Shown in pieces: positions 1-8,438 of a stretch of DNA of 64,000 bases. The DNA is from JBDTSW01 sp963758845 (GTDB taxonomy: Bacteria; Actinomycetota; Thermoleophilia; Solirubrobacterales; 70-9): NCBI GenBank assembly GCA_963758845.1, contig CAVWWX010000002.1, positions 1,426,001 to 1,490,000 of the forward strand, in the 5' to 3' direction. Below the pieces are notes generated by a model, which worked only from the letters and a program-made list of their open reading frames with translations, did no database searches and was not told the DNA's origin. The position numbers were made by a program, and so were the translations under genes. The number at the start of each line of letters is the position of its first letter. Position 1 is the stretch's first letter.

Positions 1-591
1 GCGCAGGACCATCCCCGGGACCCGCGCCACCGAGACCGGGGCGAACGCTGCGTCCCCGAAAGCGCTAGGCCGCATGTCGAGCGCGGTGCTGCGGGCGAAT
101 GCCTCGCGGGCGAGTGGCCCGACGACCGCGTTCGAGCCCAGCGCCGTGGTCAGCTCCTGAACCGACGCGAAGGGCTCGCCTGAAGCCGCCGCCTGGAGGG
201 AGTCGCGCACCCGCGCGGTCGCCTCGGGCGCGGTCACCGCCATGACCCGGCCGGCCGTGATCGGGCACCACCAGACGTCCTCGTGCCGGGCCGCCTGGCC
301 GAGGGTGAGGGTCGTGCCGCCGGCAACGCCGGCGACGATCGCGGCCACCACCGTCGGCGCGGCCTGCAGCTCGAGCTTGCCCAGGCAGGACAGGTCCGCC
401 ACTCCGACCGACCGCTCGCAGGCGGCCGACTCGGCGGCGGGGTCGCCGTAGTCGGCAACCAGGCTCCACCCGGCCCGCTCGCCGGCCACGGCGCCGGCGT
501 CGCGGTGGGCCCACTCGATCGGGCTGCGCAGGGCCGGCGCGGCTCCGTCGAAGGGCTCGGCCGTGTCGGGGGCCAGGAACTCGAACGTCAT
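1..591 (-). CDS. soxG: Sarcosine oxidase gamma-type / GcvT-like subunit, partial (runs off left edge)
   Basis: Reading leftward from ATG at 591, the frame stays open for 197 codons to base 1, so the C-terminus lies outside the window. The protein starts MTFEFLAPDTAEPF and has the RSPIEW and VGVADLS..GKLEL segments of the GcvT/SoxG aminomethyltransferase-like fold. It begins 10 bp after the alpha-subunit gene and completes a delta-alpha-gamma order. In heterotetrameric sarcosine oxidase and in N-methylglutamate dehydrogenase this small subunit sits against the folate-binding half of the alpha subunit. Given the divergent methylamine genes at 3933-8295, a role as the fourth subunit (MgdD-like) of N-methylglutamate dehydrogenase is inferred. 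The sequence alone cannot separate that from sarcosine oxidase. No beta subunit (SoxB/MgdA) is seen in the window; it could lie beyond base 1. Confidence 0.75.
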   Translation of the reverse strand, partial: MTFEFLAPDTAEPFDGAAPALRSPIEWAHRDAGAVAGERAGWSLVADYGDPAAESAACERSVGVADLSCLGKLELQAAPTVVAAIVAGVAGGTTLTLGQAARHEDVWWCPITAGRVMAVTAPEATARVRDSLQAAASGEPFASVQELTTALGSNAVVGPLAREAFARSTALDMRPSAFGDAAFAPVSVARVPGMVLR

Positions 592-601
592 CGCGGGTCC
601 C

Positions 602-3484
602 TCATCCGCGCAGCCGCTCCTGGTCGGGGTCATAAAAGGGCGCGGTCTGAACCTGGGCGCTCAGCCGGCGGCCGTTGTCGGCCAGCGTGATCGAGGCGCC
701 ATCTTCGGCCAGCGCCACGGGCACCCAGGCCATCCCGATCGTCCGCTTCAGTCGCGGCGAAAAGCGCGAGGAGGTCACCCGCCCGACGGGCTCCTCGCCC
801 GCCACCACCGCGGCGCCCTCGGCGGGCACGTCCCCGTTCGCGACCGTGAACCCCACGAGCTTGTTCTCCTCGCCCCGTTCCTTGACGGACTCAAGCGCCC
901 AGCGGCCGATGAAGTCCTCGTCCTTGTCGAGCTTGACGATCCACGGCATCGCCGCCTCCAGCGGGTTCGACTCGGCGTCGGTGTCCTGGCCGACCAGGAT
1001 GTGGAGCTTCTGCAGGCGGAGCACGCGCTGGGGCTCGAGGCCGAAGGGCCTGATGCCGTGCGGCTCGCCGGCCCCCATGATCGCGTCCCACAGGTGCTCG
1101 GCCAGCGCCCCGGGGCAGTGGAGCTCGTACCCCAGCTCGCCGACGAACCCGATCCGCAGCAAGAGGCACGGGACCCCGGCGACGTGGGCCCGCTTGCCGT
1201 CCAGGTAGGTGAAGGCCTCGTTCGAGCAGTCCAGGTCGGTCAGGCCGGACAGGATCTCCCGCGACCGGGGGCCGGCGAGGTTGAAGGCGGACAGGCCCTG
1301 GCTGACGTCGGTGAGGTGGACGTCCATCTTCCACTCGGCGAGCCACCAGGCGAACCAGCTCTCGACGGCGTCGGCCCCGCTGGACGTCGTGGTGACGTAG
1401 AGGGACTCGTCGTCGAGGCGGCAGATGGTGCCGTCGTCGGTGATCCGCCCGGCGTCGTCGCCCAGGACCCCGTAGCGGATGCGCCCCGGCTTCAGCGTGT
1501 CGAAGCGGTTCGGGTAGAGGTGGTTCAGGAAGGCCGCGGCGTCGGGTCCCCGGACCATCAGCTTGCCGAGCGTCGAGACGTCGATCAGGCCGGCGCCCTC
1601 GTGGACCGCCATGGTCTCGCCCTCGGGATCGCCGTAGTCGTAGGGCCGGCGCCAGTCGCCCGCCCACATCACGTTGCCGCCCAGCTCGCGGTGGCGGCCG
1701 TGCACCGCCGAGCGCTTGGCCGGCTCGAACGGACGGCCCGCCAGCACCCCCATCGGCACGGTCGACCACGGCGGCCGCGCCGTCGTCAGGCCCACCTCGC
1801 CGACCGCGGTCCCGGTCTGGGCGGCGACCTGGCGCACCGCCGGCAGTTGGCACATCCGGCCCTGGCAGGGACCCATGGTCACCGTCGTGTACCGCTTCAG
1901 GAGCTCGAGCGAGTCAAATCCCTCCTCGAGCGAGTAGTCGATGTCGTCGGCGGTGACGTCCTCGCACAGGCACGCGAAGCAGCGCCCGTGCCCGTTGGCG
2001 GCGCCCGACGTCGAGTGCGGAACGGCCTCGGTGGCGGGCTCCTGCGCCGCGCTCAAAGTCGCGCGGTCGGCCTCGAGCCGGGTCCGGTCCTCGGCGCCTC
2101 CCAGCTCGAGCTCCAGCGCCGACTCGGCCCCCGCGACCCTGCCCGAGGCCTCGGCGGCGATGCGCGTGGCGTGACCGGCCACCGCGCCGGCGGCGCGAAT
2201 GCCCTCCGGCGGGGCCTCCGGCAGGTAGGCCTGGGCGGCATCGTCCCAGCGCGCCTTGGCCCCCGCCTGGAGCAGGAGGGAGGTCGCGGGCACCGTGCCA
2301 CCCGAGACGGCGACCAGGTCGCAGTCGATGCCGCGCTCGCGATCCGGGATCCAGCGGCCGGCCTCGTCCAGGTCGGCCACGACGGTGCCCTTGACGCTTC
2401 CCCGCCCGAACGCGCGGACGACGGCCGTGCCCTTCAACAGCGTGATCCCTGCCGCGGCGAGCCGCTGCGCCAAGTCCTCGCTGGGCCCCGCGGGACGGGC
2501 GTCGGCGACGGCGGCGATCGTGACCCCCATCCCGTCCAGGGCGAGGGCCGATTCGACGCCACGGTCGGCCGTCGTCGCGACCACCGCGACCTCTCCCGGC
2601 GGCACCCCGTACAGGGCGGCCAGGCGCTCGGCGCCGGAGCACAGCATCACGCCCGGGAGGTCGTTGCCCTCGAACATCAGCGGCTGCTCGATCGAGCCCG
2701 TCGCGGCCACGTGGGCGCGAGCGCGGATCTGGTGCAGCGTGCTCCCCTCCCAAACCGGGACGATCCCGTCGAAGAACCCAAGCGCCGCCGCCGGCGCCAG
2801 CACCTCGACCCCGGCGCCGCGCACGCGATCGGCCATCGCCCGCGCCTCCTCGGCGTGCCCGTTCGCCAGCAGGGCGCCGCCCAGCTCGGGCCCGTCGTCG
2901 ACCAGCGTCACGTCCGCTCCCTGCTCGGCGGCGCGCATCGCGGCGGACATGCCGGCGACCCCGCCTCCGATCACCAGCACGTCTGCGTGGCGGCGCCGGT
3001 ACTCGGTGCGCCAGGCCCGCTCGGGCTGGCGGCGGACCAGCCTGCCGAGCCCGGCCGCGTTGCGAAGGACCTTCTCGTAGAGCGGCCACAGGCGCCGTGG
3101 CCTGATGAACGTCTTGTAGTAGAAGCCGGGCGGGGTAAACCGCTTGCCGAACAGGTCGGTGGCGCGCATCACGTCGAAGCGCAGCGAGGGCCTTGCGTTC
3201 ATCGGCTCGACGCGCATCCCCTCGCGCACGGGCTCGGTGCAGGCGCGGACGCCCGGCCAGCCGTCGACGTCGACCAGGCAGTTCGGGCACTGGCCGGCGC
3301 AGCACAGGAGCCCGCGCGGCCGGTGGTACTTGAAGCTTCGCGAGAGCACCTTCTGCCCGTCTGCCGCCAACGCCGACCCGATCGTGTCGCCCTCGAGCCC
3401 CACGACCTCCTTGCCGTCGAACTTGAAGGTCACGGGCCGGTCGCGATCGACGCGCTGGCCGGGGCTGGGGGGGAGGCGGCTCAT
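602..3484 (-). CDS. soxA: Sarcosine oxidase / N-methylglutamate dehydrogenase alpha subunit
   Basis: 960 aa, the usual size of the heterotetrameric alpha subunit. Order of parts: an N-terminal ferredoxin-like domain with a Cys cluster (CCAGQCPNC, residues 61-69); a Rossmann nucleotide-binding domain (GGGVAGMSAA, about 173-182); a BFD-like Cys cluster near 500-545 (CFACLCEDV ... GPCQGRMC); and a C-terminal GcvT-type tetrahydrofolate-binding half from about 600. The family oxidatively demethylates an N-methyl amino acid and passes the C1 unit to folate. The ATG overlaps the stop of the delta-subunit gene by ATGA, so the two are translationally coupled, and the gamma-type gene follows after 10 bp. 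Because the divergent operon encodes the N-methylglutamate synthesis arm, N-methylglutamate is the inferred substrate (MgdC-like), with sarcosine as the alternative. Confidence 0.9.
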   Translation of the reverse strand: MSRLPPSPGQRVDRDRPVTFKFDGKEVVGLEGDTIGSALAADGQKVLSRSFKYHRPRGLLCCAGQCPNCLVDVDGWPGVRACTEPVREGMRVEPMNARPSLRFDVMRATDLFGKRFTPPGFYYKTFIRPRRLWPLYEKVLRNAAGLGRLVRRQPERAWRTEYRRRHADVLVIGGGVAGMSAAMRAAEQGADVTLVDDGPELGGALLANGHAEEARAMADRVRGAGVEVLAPAAALGFFDGIVPVWEGSTLHQIRARAHVAATGSIEQPLMFEGNDLPGVMLCSGAERLAALYGVPPGEVAVVATTADRGVESALALDGMGVTIAAVADARPAGPSEDLAQRLAAAGITLLKGTAVVRAFGRGSVKGTVVADLDEAGRWIPDRERGIDCDLVAVSGGTVPATSLLLQAGAKARWDDAAQAYLPEAPPEGIRAAGAVAGHATRIAAEASGRVAGAESALELELGGAEDRTRLEADRATLSAAQEPATEAVPHSTSGAANGHGRCFACLCEDVTADDIDYSLEEGFDSLELLKRYTTVTMGPCQGRMCQLPAVRQVAAQTGTAVGEVGLTTARPPWSTVPMGVLAGRPFEPAKRSAVHGRHRELGGNVMWAGDWRRPYDYGDPEGETMAVHEGAGLIDVSTLGKLMVRGPDAAAFLNHLYPNRFDTLKPGRIRYGVLGDDAGRITDDGTICRLDDESLYVTTTSSGADAVESWFAWWLAEWKMDVHLTDVSQGLSAFNLAGPRSREILSGLTDLDCSNEAFTYLDGKRAHVAGVPCLLLRIGFVGELGYELHCPGALAEHLWDAIMGAGEPHGIRPFGLEPQRVLRLQKLHILVGQDTDAESNPLEAAMPWIVKLDKDEDFIGRWALESVKERGEENKLVGFTVANGDVPAEGAAVVAGEEPVGRVTSSRFSPRLKRTIGMAWVPVALAEDGASITLADNGRRLSAQVQTAPFYDPDQERLRG

Positions 3485-3735
3485 CGCTCAGGCAGGCCGA
3501 CCCACTGCACCTCGTTGGTGATGGTGTCGCGCTCGGCGAGGAACCACTCGCGGCAGCCCGAGCGGTGATACCACCACTCGCGCTGGACGCCGGCCACGTT
3601 GCGGCGGAAGTAGTTGTAGGTGTTCAGCTCGCGCTCCGAGGGCTTGGTTTTCGGCCGCGGAACCACCTCGCCGCCGTACGCGAAGTCGGTGACTTCGCGC
3701 TCGCCGCAGTTGGGACAGGTGAGGAGGAAAGACAT
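3481..3735 (-). CDS. soxD: Sarcosine oxidase / N-methylglutamate dehydrogenase delta subunit
   Basis: 84 aa from ATG at 3735. The frame is open further upstream, but that part is not family-like, while MSFLLTCPNCG is the typical SoxD start. The small subunit carries the zinc site: CPNCG at residues 7-11, then H57 and C61 in HRSGC. It also has the conserved RELNTYNYFRRN and EWWYHRSGCREWF segments. It is the first visible gene of the leftward operon and overlaps the alpha-subunit gene by ATGA. In the standard order a beta subunit would precede delta; here the upstream neighbour is instead the divergent GS-III gene, so the flavin-bearing beta subunit is absent from this position. MgdB-like under the N-methylglutamate interpretation. 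Confidence 0.88.
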   Translation of the reverse strand: MSFLLTCPNCGEREVTDFAYGGEVVPRPKTKPSERELNTYNYFRRNVAGVQREWWYHRSGCREWFLAERDTITNEVQWVGLPER

Positions 3736-3847
3736 TGCGCCGGGGCCGGTCGGGGCCCTCAGGTGACAGACTAGACAAATTGGTACACAGGCGCAAGGGG
3801 GCGGCGCGCGGTCGCGCTGCGCGCCTCCTCGCGCTCGGACCGCGGTA

Positions 3848-3866
3848 TATGTGAGCCGCCCACATA
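3848..3866. promoter_or_regulatory. Inverted repeat between the two divergent methylamine operons
   Basis: TATGTG and CACATA form a perfect 6-bp inverted repeat with a 7-base spacer. The extended half-site TATGTGAG occurs again in the same direction at 3913-3920, just before the GS-III start at 3933. The repeat lies in the roughly 200-bp region from which the leftward delta-alpha-gamma genes and the rightward synthetase genes diverge, so one regulator could control both. The regulator is not identifiable from the sequence. Confidence 0.4.
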
Positions 3867-3932
3867 GCGCGCACGCAAATCCTGGCACCGGCCCCATTGC
3901 GCCTGGCGGCTCTATGTGAGATACAACCAGTC

Positions 3933-5297
3933 ATGGCGGGAGGCGCAACGGCCGACGACGTCCGGCGAGCGGTCGCCGATGAGGGCGTCGAGTTCCTCTT
4001 CGCGCAGTTCGTGGACATGCACGCGAAGCCCAGCGCGAAGCTGGTTCCCTCGCAACAGCTCGAAGGCCTGCTGACCGACGGCGCGGGATTTGCGGGGTTC
4101 GCGGCCGGGGACATCGGCCAGACGCCCGACAACCCGGACCTGATCGCGATCCCCGACGTGAGCACCTTCATCAAGCTCCCGTGGAAGCCGGAGATCGGCT
4201 GGTTCGCGTGCGACGCCACCGTCGAGGGCGAGCCCTGGCCATACTGCCCGCGGACGATCCTGCGCCGCCAGGTCGATCGTGCCCGCGAGGCCGGATACGA
4301 GCTCAAGATCGGATGCGAGCTCGAGTACTTCCTGGTGCGGCACACCGAGGACGGCGGGATCGAGCTGGCCGATCCCCTCGACACGCTCGAGCAGCCCTGC
4401 TACGACATCCGGGCGCTGACCCGCTCGTTCGACTTCGTGGCCGACGTGACCCGCCACGTCAACTCGCTCGGGTGGGGGATGTACGCGACCGACCACGAGG
4501 ACGCGAACGGGCAGTTCGAGCAGAACTTCGGCTACGCGGACGCGCTGACCACCTGCGACCGCGCCGTCTTCTACCGCTACATGGTCGAGGCGATGGCGCA
4601 GGAACGCGGCCTGATCGCGACCTTCATGCCGAAGCCCTTCGCGCACCTGACCGGCAACGGTGCGCACTTCCACATGAGCCTGTGGGACGGCGAGACGAAC
4701 CTGTTCATGCGCGATGCCGGCGACGACCCGCGCGGGCTCGGCCTCAGCGAAGTCGCCTACCAGTTCATCGCCGGCCTCAAGTCCCACGCCAAGGCGTACA
4801 TCGCGCTCACCGCGCCAACCGTCTCCTCCTACAAGCGCCTTGTGATCGGGGCCCCCACCAGCGGCGCCACCTGGGCCCCCGCCTACGTCACCTACGGCTG
4901 GAACAACCGCACGATGATGCTCCGGATCCCCGAGGCGGGGCGGATCGAGGACCGCACGGTCGACGGCTCGTGCAACCCCTACCTGGCGGCGACCGCGATC
5001 CTCGCCGCCGGCCTCGACGGGATCGAGCGCGGCCTCGACCCGGGCGAGCCCACCTCGGCCAACATGTACGAGACCAGCGAGGCGGACCGCGAGGAGATGG
5101 GAATCGAGACGCTGCCCTCCAACCTCCTCGACGCGACGCGCGAGCTCGAGGGCGACGACGTGCTGCGAAAGGCGCTGGGCTCGGTCGGCGAGGAGGACTA
5201 CCTCGACTACTTCGTCCGCTGCAAGCGACGCGAGTGGCAGGCGGCCCACGAGCAGATCACTCAGTGGGAACTCGACCGCTACCTCCAGCACTATTGA
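3933..5297 (+). CDS. gmaS: Glutamine synthetase type III; likely gamma-glutamylmethylamide synthetase
   Basis: 454 aa from ATG at 3933; a TTG 12 codons upstream is in frame but adds nothing family-like. It has the GS catalytic-domain landmarks IGCELEYFLV, GNGAHFHMSLWDG and a metal-binding NGQFEQN segment, plus SSYKRL and GSCNPYLAATAILAAGLDG toward the C-terminus. Size and sequence fit the GlnT/GS-III group that contains GmaS, which ligates methylamine to glutamate using ATP. It is first in a tight operon with the three synthase genes mgsA, mgsB and mgsC, which is the diagnostic context for GmaS over an ordinary glutamine synthetase. A separate, conventional GS lies at 37660. Amine specificity cannot be read from the sequence. 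Confidence 0.82.
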   Translation: MAGGATADDVRRAVADEGVEFLFAQFVDMHAKPSAKLVPSQQLEGLLTDGAGFAGFAAGDIGQTPDNPDLIAIPDVSTFIKLPWKPEIGWFACDATVEGEPWPYCPRTILRRQVDRAREAGYELKIGCELEYFLVRHTEDGGIELADPLDTLEQPCYDIRALTRSFDFVADVTRHVNSLGWGMYATDHEDANGQFEQNFGYADALTTCDRAVFYRYMVEAMAQERGLIATFMPKPFAHLTGNGAHFHMSLWDGETNLFMRDAGDDPRGLGLSEVAYQFIAGLKSHAKAYIALTAPTVSSYKRLVIGAPTSGATWAPAYVTYGWNNRTMMLRIPEAGRIEDRTVDGSCNPYLAATAILAAGLDGIERGLDPGEPTSANMYETSEADREEMGIETLPSNLLDATRELEGDDVLRKALGSVGEEDYLDYFVRCKRREWQAAHEQITQWELDRYLQHY

Positions 5298-5309
5298 GGT
5301 GATTCGCCC

Positions 5310-6218
5310 ATCTGCGGGATCGCCGGTCTGTTCAGCAAGTCAGGCTCGATCGAGGACGCGCTCGGGGCCCACCTGAGCGCGATGCTGTCGCAGCTCGCCG
5401 ATCGCGGGCCCGACAGCGCCGGAGTTGCCCTCTACCGCGATCCCGCGCCCGCGGGCTCCAGCAAGGTCTCGCTGTTCGCGCCCGAGGAGCCGGCGCCGTG
5501 GGGAACCCTGGCGGACGAGCTCGGCGAGGCCTTCGGCGGCGGGGGAGAGCCGGAGGTCCGCGCCTCGCACGCGCTGTTCGTGGTCCCCGCGCCCGCCGAG
5601 GACGTCGCCGGCTGGCTCGCCGCCGAGCATCCCGAGCTGCGGATGATGAGCGCCGGCGAGCGGATCGAGATCTACAAGGAGGCGGTCGACCCGCGCGAGT
5701 TCGTCGCGCGCTTCGCGCTCGAGGGCGTCTCGGCCTCGCACGCCCTCGGCCACACCCGCATGGCCACCGAGAGCCGGGTGACCACCGAGCACTCCCACCC
5801 CTTCTCGACCGGCCTCGACCTGTGCCTGGTCCACAACGGGTCGCTCTCGAACCACAACCGGCTGCGCGCGTTCCTGCGCAAGCAGGGCGTCGGCTTCCAG
5901 ACCGACAACGACACCGAGGTCGCGGCCGGGTACCTCACCTGGCGCCTGTCCGAGGGCGACGACATCGCCGAGGCGCTCCGGGGCTGCCTCGACGACCTCG
6001 ACGGCTTCTACACGTTCGCGGTCGGTACCGCAGACGGTTTCGCGGTCCTGCGCGACCCGATCGCGTGCAAGCCCGCGGTGATGGCCGAGACCGAGGACTG
6101 GGTCGCGATGGCGTCCGAGTACCGTGCGATCGCGGTCCTGCCCGGCGCCGACGAGGCGACGATCTGGGAGCCCGAGCCGGGCCGCGTGTACTCGTGGGAC
6201 CGGGCGAGGGTCGCATGA
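5310..6218 (+). CDS. mgsA: N-methylglutamate synthase subunit A (class II glutamine amidotransferase), AUC start
   Basis: Class II amidotransferases need Cys as residue 2. The only in-frame codon placing it there is ATC at 5310, giving (M)CGIAGLFSKSG, followed by LADRGPDSAG and later HTRMATES and HNGSLSNHN. There is no in-frame ATG, GTG, TTG or CTG between the upstream stop at 5295 and 5310. A strong ribosome-binding site, GAGGTGA (5296-5302), lies 7 nt before the ATC. Starting at the first ATG (5382) would remove the catalytic Cys. The product is then 302 aa. The family releases ammonia from glutamine (or the methylamine moiety from gamma-glutamylmethylamide) and feeds it to the other synthase subunits. 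It ends in an ATGA overlap with mgsB. Either a rare AUC initiator or a G-to-C sequence error. Confidence 0.82.
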   Translation: MCGIAGLFSKSGSIEDALGAHLSAMLSQLADRGPDSAGVALYRDPAPAGSSKVSLFAPEEPAPWGTLADELGEAFGGGGEPEVRASHALFVVPAPAEDVAGWLAAEHPELRMMSAGERIEIYKEAVDPREFVARFALEGVSASHALGHTRMATESRVTTEHSHPFSTGLDLCLVHNGSLSNHNRLRAFLRKQGVGFQTDNDTEVAAGYLTWRLSEGDDIAEALRGCLDDLDGFYTFAVGTADGFAVLRDPIACKPAVMAETEDWVAMASEYRAIAVLPGADEATIWEPEPGRVYSWDRARVA

Positions 6219-6916
6219 GCCCGACGGACGTCGCCGAGGAGACGGTCGACCTCGAGGCCACCTCGGTTCGCGATCTGAACCAGCGGCTGCACGAACTCGA
6301 CCCGGACGAGTCGTCGCGCTGGCGGGTGGCGAATCCCAACGGCGCGCACGCGCTGGCGGTCGGCCTGGACTCGCCGGCCGAGGTCGAGATCGACGGGCAC
6401 GTCGGCTACTACTGCGCCGGCATGAACAAGCTCGCCACGGTGCGGGTGATGGGCAACTGTGGCCCGGGCGTGGCCGAGAACATCATGTCGGGGCAGGTCG
6501 TCGTGGCCGGGGACGCGAGCCAGTCGGCCGCGGCGACGGGCCGGGGCGGGCTGGTGGTCGTGAAGGGCAGCGCCTCGGCGCGGTGCGGGATCTCGATGAA
6601 GGGGGTCGACATCGTCGTCCACGGCTCGGTGGGGCACGTCGCCGCCTTCATGGCCCAGCGGGGGACGCTGGTCGTCTGCGGCGACGCGGGCGAGGGCCTG
6701 GGGGACTCGATCTACGAGGCCCGGGTCTACGTGCGCGGCGAGGTCGCGGGCCTGGGCGCGGACTGCGTCCAAAAAGAGATGGGCGACGAGCACCTGACTC
6801 AGCTCGGGGAGCTGCTGGAGCGCGCGGATTCCGACGCCGACCCCGGCGAGTTTCGCCGCTTCGGCTCGGCGCGGCAGCTCTACACCTTCGAGGTCGACAA
6901 CGCCGGGGCGTACTGA
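6215..6916 (+). CDS. mgsB: N-methylglutamate synthase subunit B (GXGXG domain)
   Basis: 233 aa, start set by the ATGA overlap with mgsA. The body is the right-handed beta-helix GXGXG domain known from the C-terminus of glutamate synthase large subunits. Visible repeats include MGNCGPGVAENIMSG, TGRGGLVVVKG, MKGVDIVVHGSVGH and CGDAGEGLGDSIYEARVYV. In standard glutamate synthase this domain is fused to the amidotransferase and FMN domains; here, as in MgsABC, the three parts are separate consecutive genes. It has no catalytic residues of its own and links the ammonia-releasing and FMN subunits. It overlaps mgsC by one base (TGATG). Confidence 0.9.
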   Translation: MSPTDVAEETVDLEATSVRDLNQRLHELDPDESSRWRVANPNGAHALAVGLDSPAEVEIDGHVGYYCAGMNKLATVRVMGNCGPGVAENIMSGQVVVAGDASQSAAATGRGGLVVVKGSASARCGISMKGVDIVVHGSVGHVAAFMAQRGTLVVCGDAGEGLGDSIYEARVYVRGEVAGLGADCVQKEMGDEHLTQLGELLERADSDADPGEFRRFGSARQLYTFEVDNAGAY

Positions 6917-8295
6917 TGGCCGAACCTGACGCGCCCGCGAAGCAGGACGGCTCCCAGCCGGAGCCCACCGGCCACTGGCGTCCAGGGCTGCGCGAGTCGG
7001 CCCTGTTCGACCGCAACGCGATCCATGAGATCCACCGGATGGCCCGCGAGGGCATCTACGACATCCGCGGATTCGGCGCCAAGCGCCGGGTGCCCCACTT
7101 CGACGACCTGCTGTTCCTGGGTGCCAGCGTCTCCCGCTACCCGCTGGAGGGCTACCGCGAGCGCTGCGCGACCGACGTCACCCTGGGCACCCGATTCGCG
7201 AGCGAGCCGGTCCACCTCGACATCCCGATCACGATCGCCGGCATGAGCTTCGGCGCGCTCTCGGCGCCGGCGAAGGAGGCGCTGGGAAGGGGGGCGAGCG
7301 CGGTCGGTACCTCGACCACCACGGGCGACGGCGGGATGCTGCCCGAGGAGCGCGAGCACTCGGACACGCTCGTCTACCAGATCCTCCCGTCGCGCTACGG
7401 GATGAACCCCGACGACCTGCGCCGCGCCGACGCGGTCGAGGTTGTCGTCGGCCAGGGCGCGAAGCCGGGCGGCGGCGGCATGCTGCTGGGCCAGAAGATC
7501 TCCGACCGCGTCGCCGAGATGCGCGACCTGCCGAAGGGGGTCGATCAGCGAAGCGCCTGCCGGCACCCGGACTGGACCGGGCCGGACGACCTGGAGATCA
7601 AGATCGGCGAGCTCCGCGAGATCACCGACTGGCGCAAGCCCGTCTACGTCAAGGTCGGCGCCACCAGGACGTTCTTCGACGTCGCGCTGGCGGTGAAGGC
7701 CGGCGCCGACGTGATCGTGCTCGACGGCATGGAGGGAGGGACCGCGGCCAGTCAGGAGGTCTTCATCGAACACGTCGGGATCCCGATCCTGGCAGCGCTT
7801 CCCGAGGCGGTCCGCTCGCTCCAGGAGCTGGACATGCACCGCAAGGTGCAGCTGATCGTCTCGGGCGGGATCCGCTCCGGCGCCGACGTCGCCAAGGCCC
7901 TCGCGCTGGGCGCCGACGCCGTCTCGATCGGCGTCGCCGCGGTGGTCGCCCTGGGCGACAACTCGCCGTCGTACGAGCGCGAGTACGAGGCGATCGGCAC
8001 CTCGGCGGGCTTCTACGACGACTGGCACGAGGGCCGGGACCCGGTGGGGATCTCGACCCAGGACGACGAACTGGCCAGCCGCTTCGACCCCGAGCTCGGC
8101 GGCCGCCGCCTGGCCAACTACCTGCGCGCGATGGTGCTCGAGGCGCAGACCCTGGCCCGGGCCTGCGGCAAGTCCCATCTCCACAACCTCGAGCCCGAGG
8201 ACATGGTGGCCCTCACGGTCGAGGCCGCGGCGATGTCCAAGATCCCGCTGGCCGGAACGAGCTGGGTGCCTGGGGCGCCCGTGGCCGAGGCGTAG
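6916..8295 (+). CDS. mgsC: N-methylglutamate synthase subunit C (FMN-binding glutamate-synthase-like)
   Basis: 459 aa. A glutamate-synthase-type TIM barrel with AGMSFGALSAPAKEALGRGA, GQGAKPGGGGMLLGQK, the KVGA strand, DGMEGGTAAS, and an FMN-phosphate loop near GGIRSGADVAKALALGADA. In the N-methylglutamate route this subunit makes N-methylglutamate from the released methylamine and an oxoacid or glutamate. It is the last gene of the gmaS-mgsABC operon, with one-base overlap to mgsB. About 70 bp separate it from tRNA-His; a short GC-rich inverted repeat (AGCGCC/GGCGCT near 8310-8330) could be a weak terminator. Confidence 0.9.
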   Translation: MAEPDAPAKQDGSQPEPTGHWRPGLRESALFDRNAIHEIHRMAREGIYDIRGFGAKRRVPHFDDLLFLGASVSRYPLEGYRERCATDVTLGTRFASEPVHLDIPITIAGMSFGALSAPAKEALGRGASAVGTSTTTGDGGMLPEEREHSDTLVYQILPSRYGMNPDDLRRADAVEVVVGQGAKPGGGGMLLGQKISDRVAEMRDLPKGVDQRSACRHPDWTGPDDLEIKIGELREITDWRKPVYVKVGATRTFFDVALAVKAGADVIVLDGMEGGTAASQEVFIEHVGIPILAALPEAVRSLQELDMHRKVQLIVSGGIRSGADVAKALALGADAVSIGVAAVVALGDNSPSYEREYEAIGTSAGFYDDWHEGRDPVGISTQDDELASRFDPELGGRRLANYLRAMVLEAQTLARACGKSHLHNLEPEDMVALTVEAAAMSKIPLAGTSWVPGAPVAEA

Positions 8296-8365
8296 CGCGC
8301 CCACGCATGAGCGCCGCTCGCGAGGCGCTACATTGACCCCTCGGCGCCGCGTGCGCCGACCCCTG

Positions 8366-8438
8366 GTGGGCGTAGCTCAGTTGGTAGAGCTCCTGGTTGT
8401 GGTCCAGGTGGTCGGGGGTTCGAGTCCCCTCGCTCACC
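8366..8438 (+). tRNA. trnH: tRNA-His(GTG)
   Basis: Full cloverleaf. Acceptor GTGGGCG (8366-8372) pairs with CGCTCAC (8431-8437); the D arm is GCTC..GAGC; anticodon stem CCTGG/CCAGG encloses loop TTGTGGT (anticodon GTG); the T arm contains TTCGAGT. The discriminator is C73 (8438) and base 8365 is G, giving the G-1:C73 pair specific to tRNA-His. CCA is not encoded. Confidence 0.97.

Noticed and set aside
563..3568. 1001-codon open frame on the + strand
   Set aside because: It lies antisense to the sarcosine oxidase alpha gene, whose domain motifs are unmistakable; the + frame is low-complexity (Arg/Pro/Val-rich) and typical of high-GC antisense frames.
3897..3935. TTG start for the GS-III gene
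   Set aside because: Adds 12 residues unlike the family; ATG 3933 gives the usual N-terminus.
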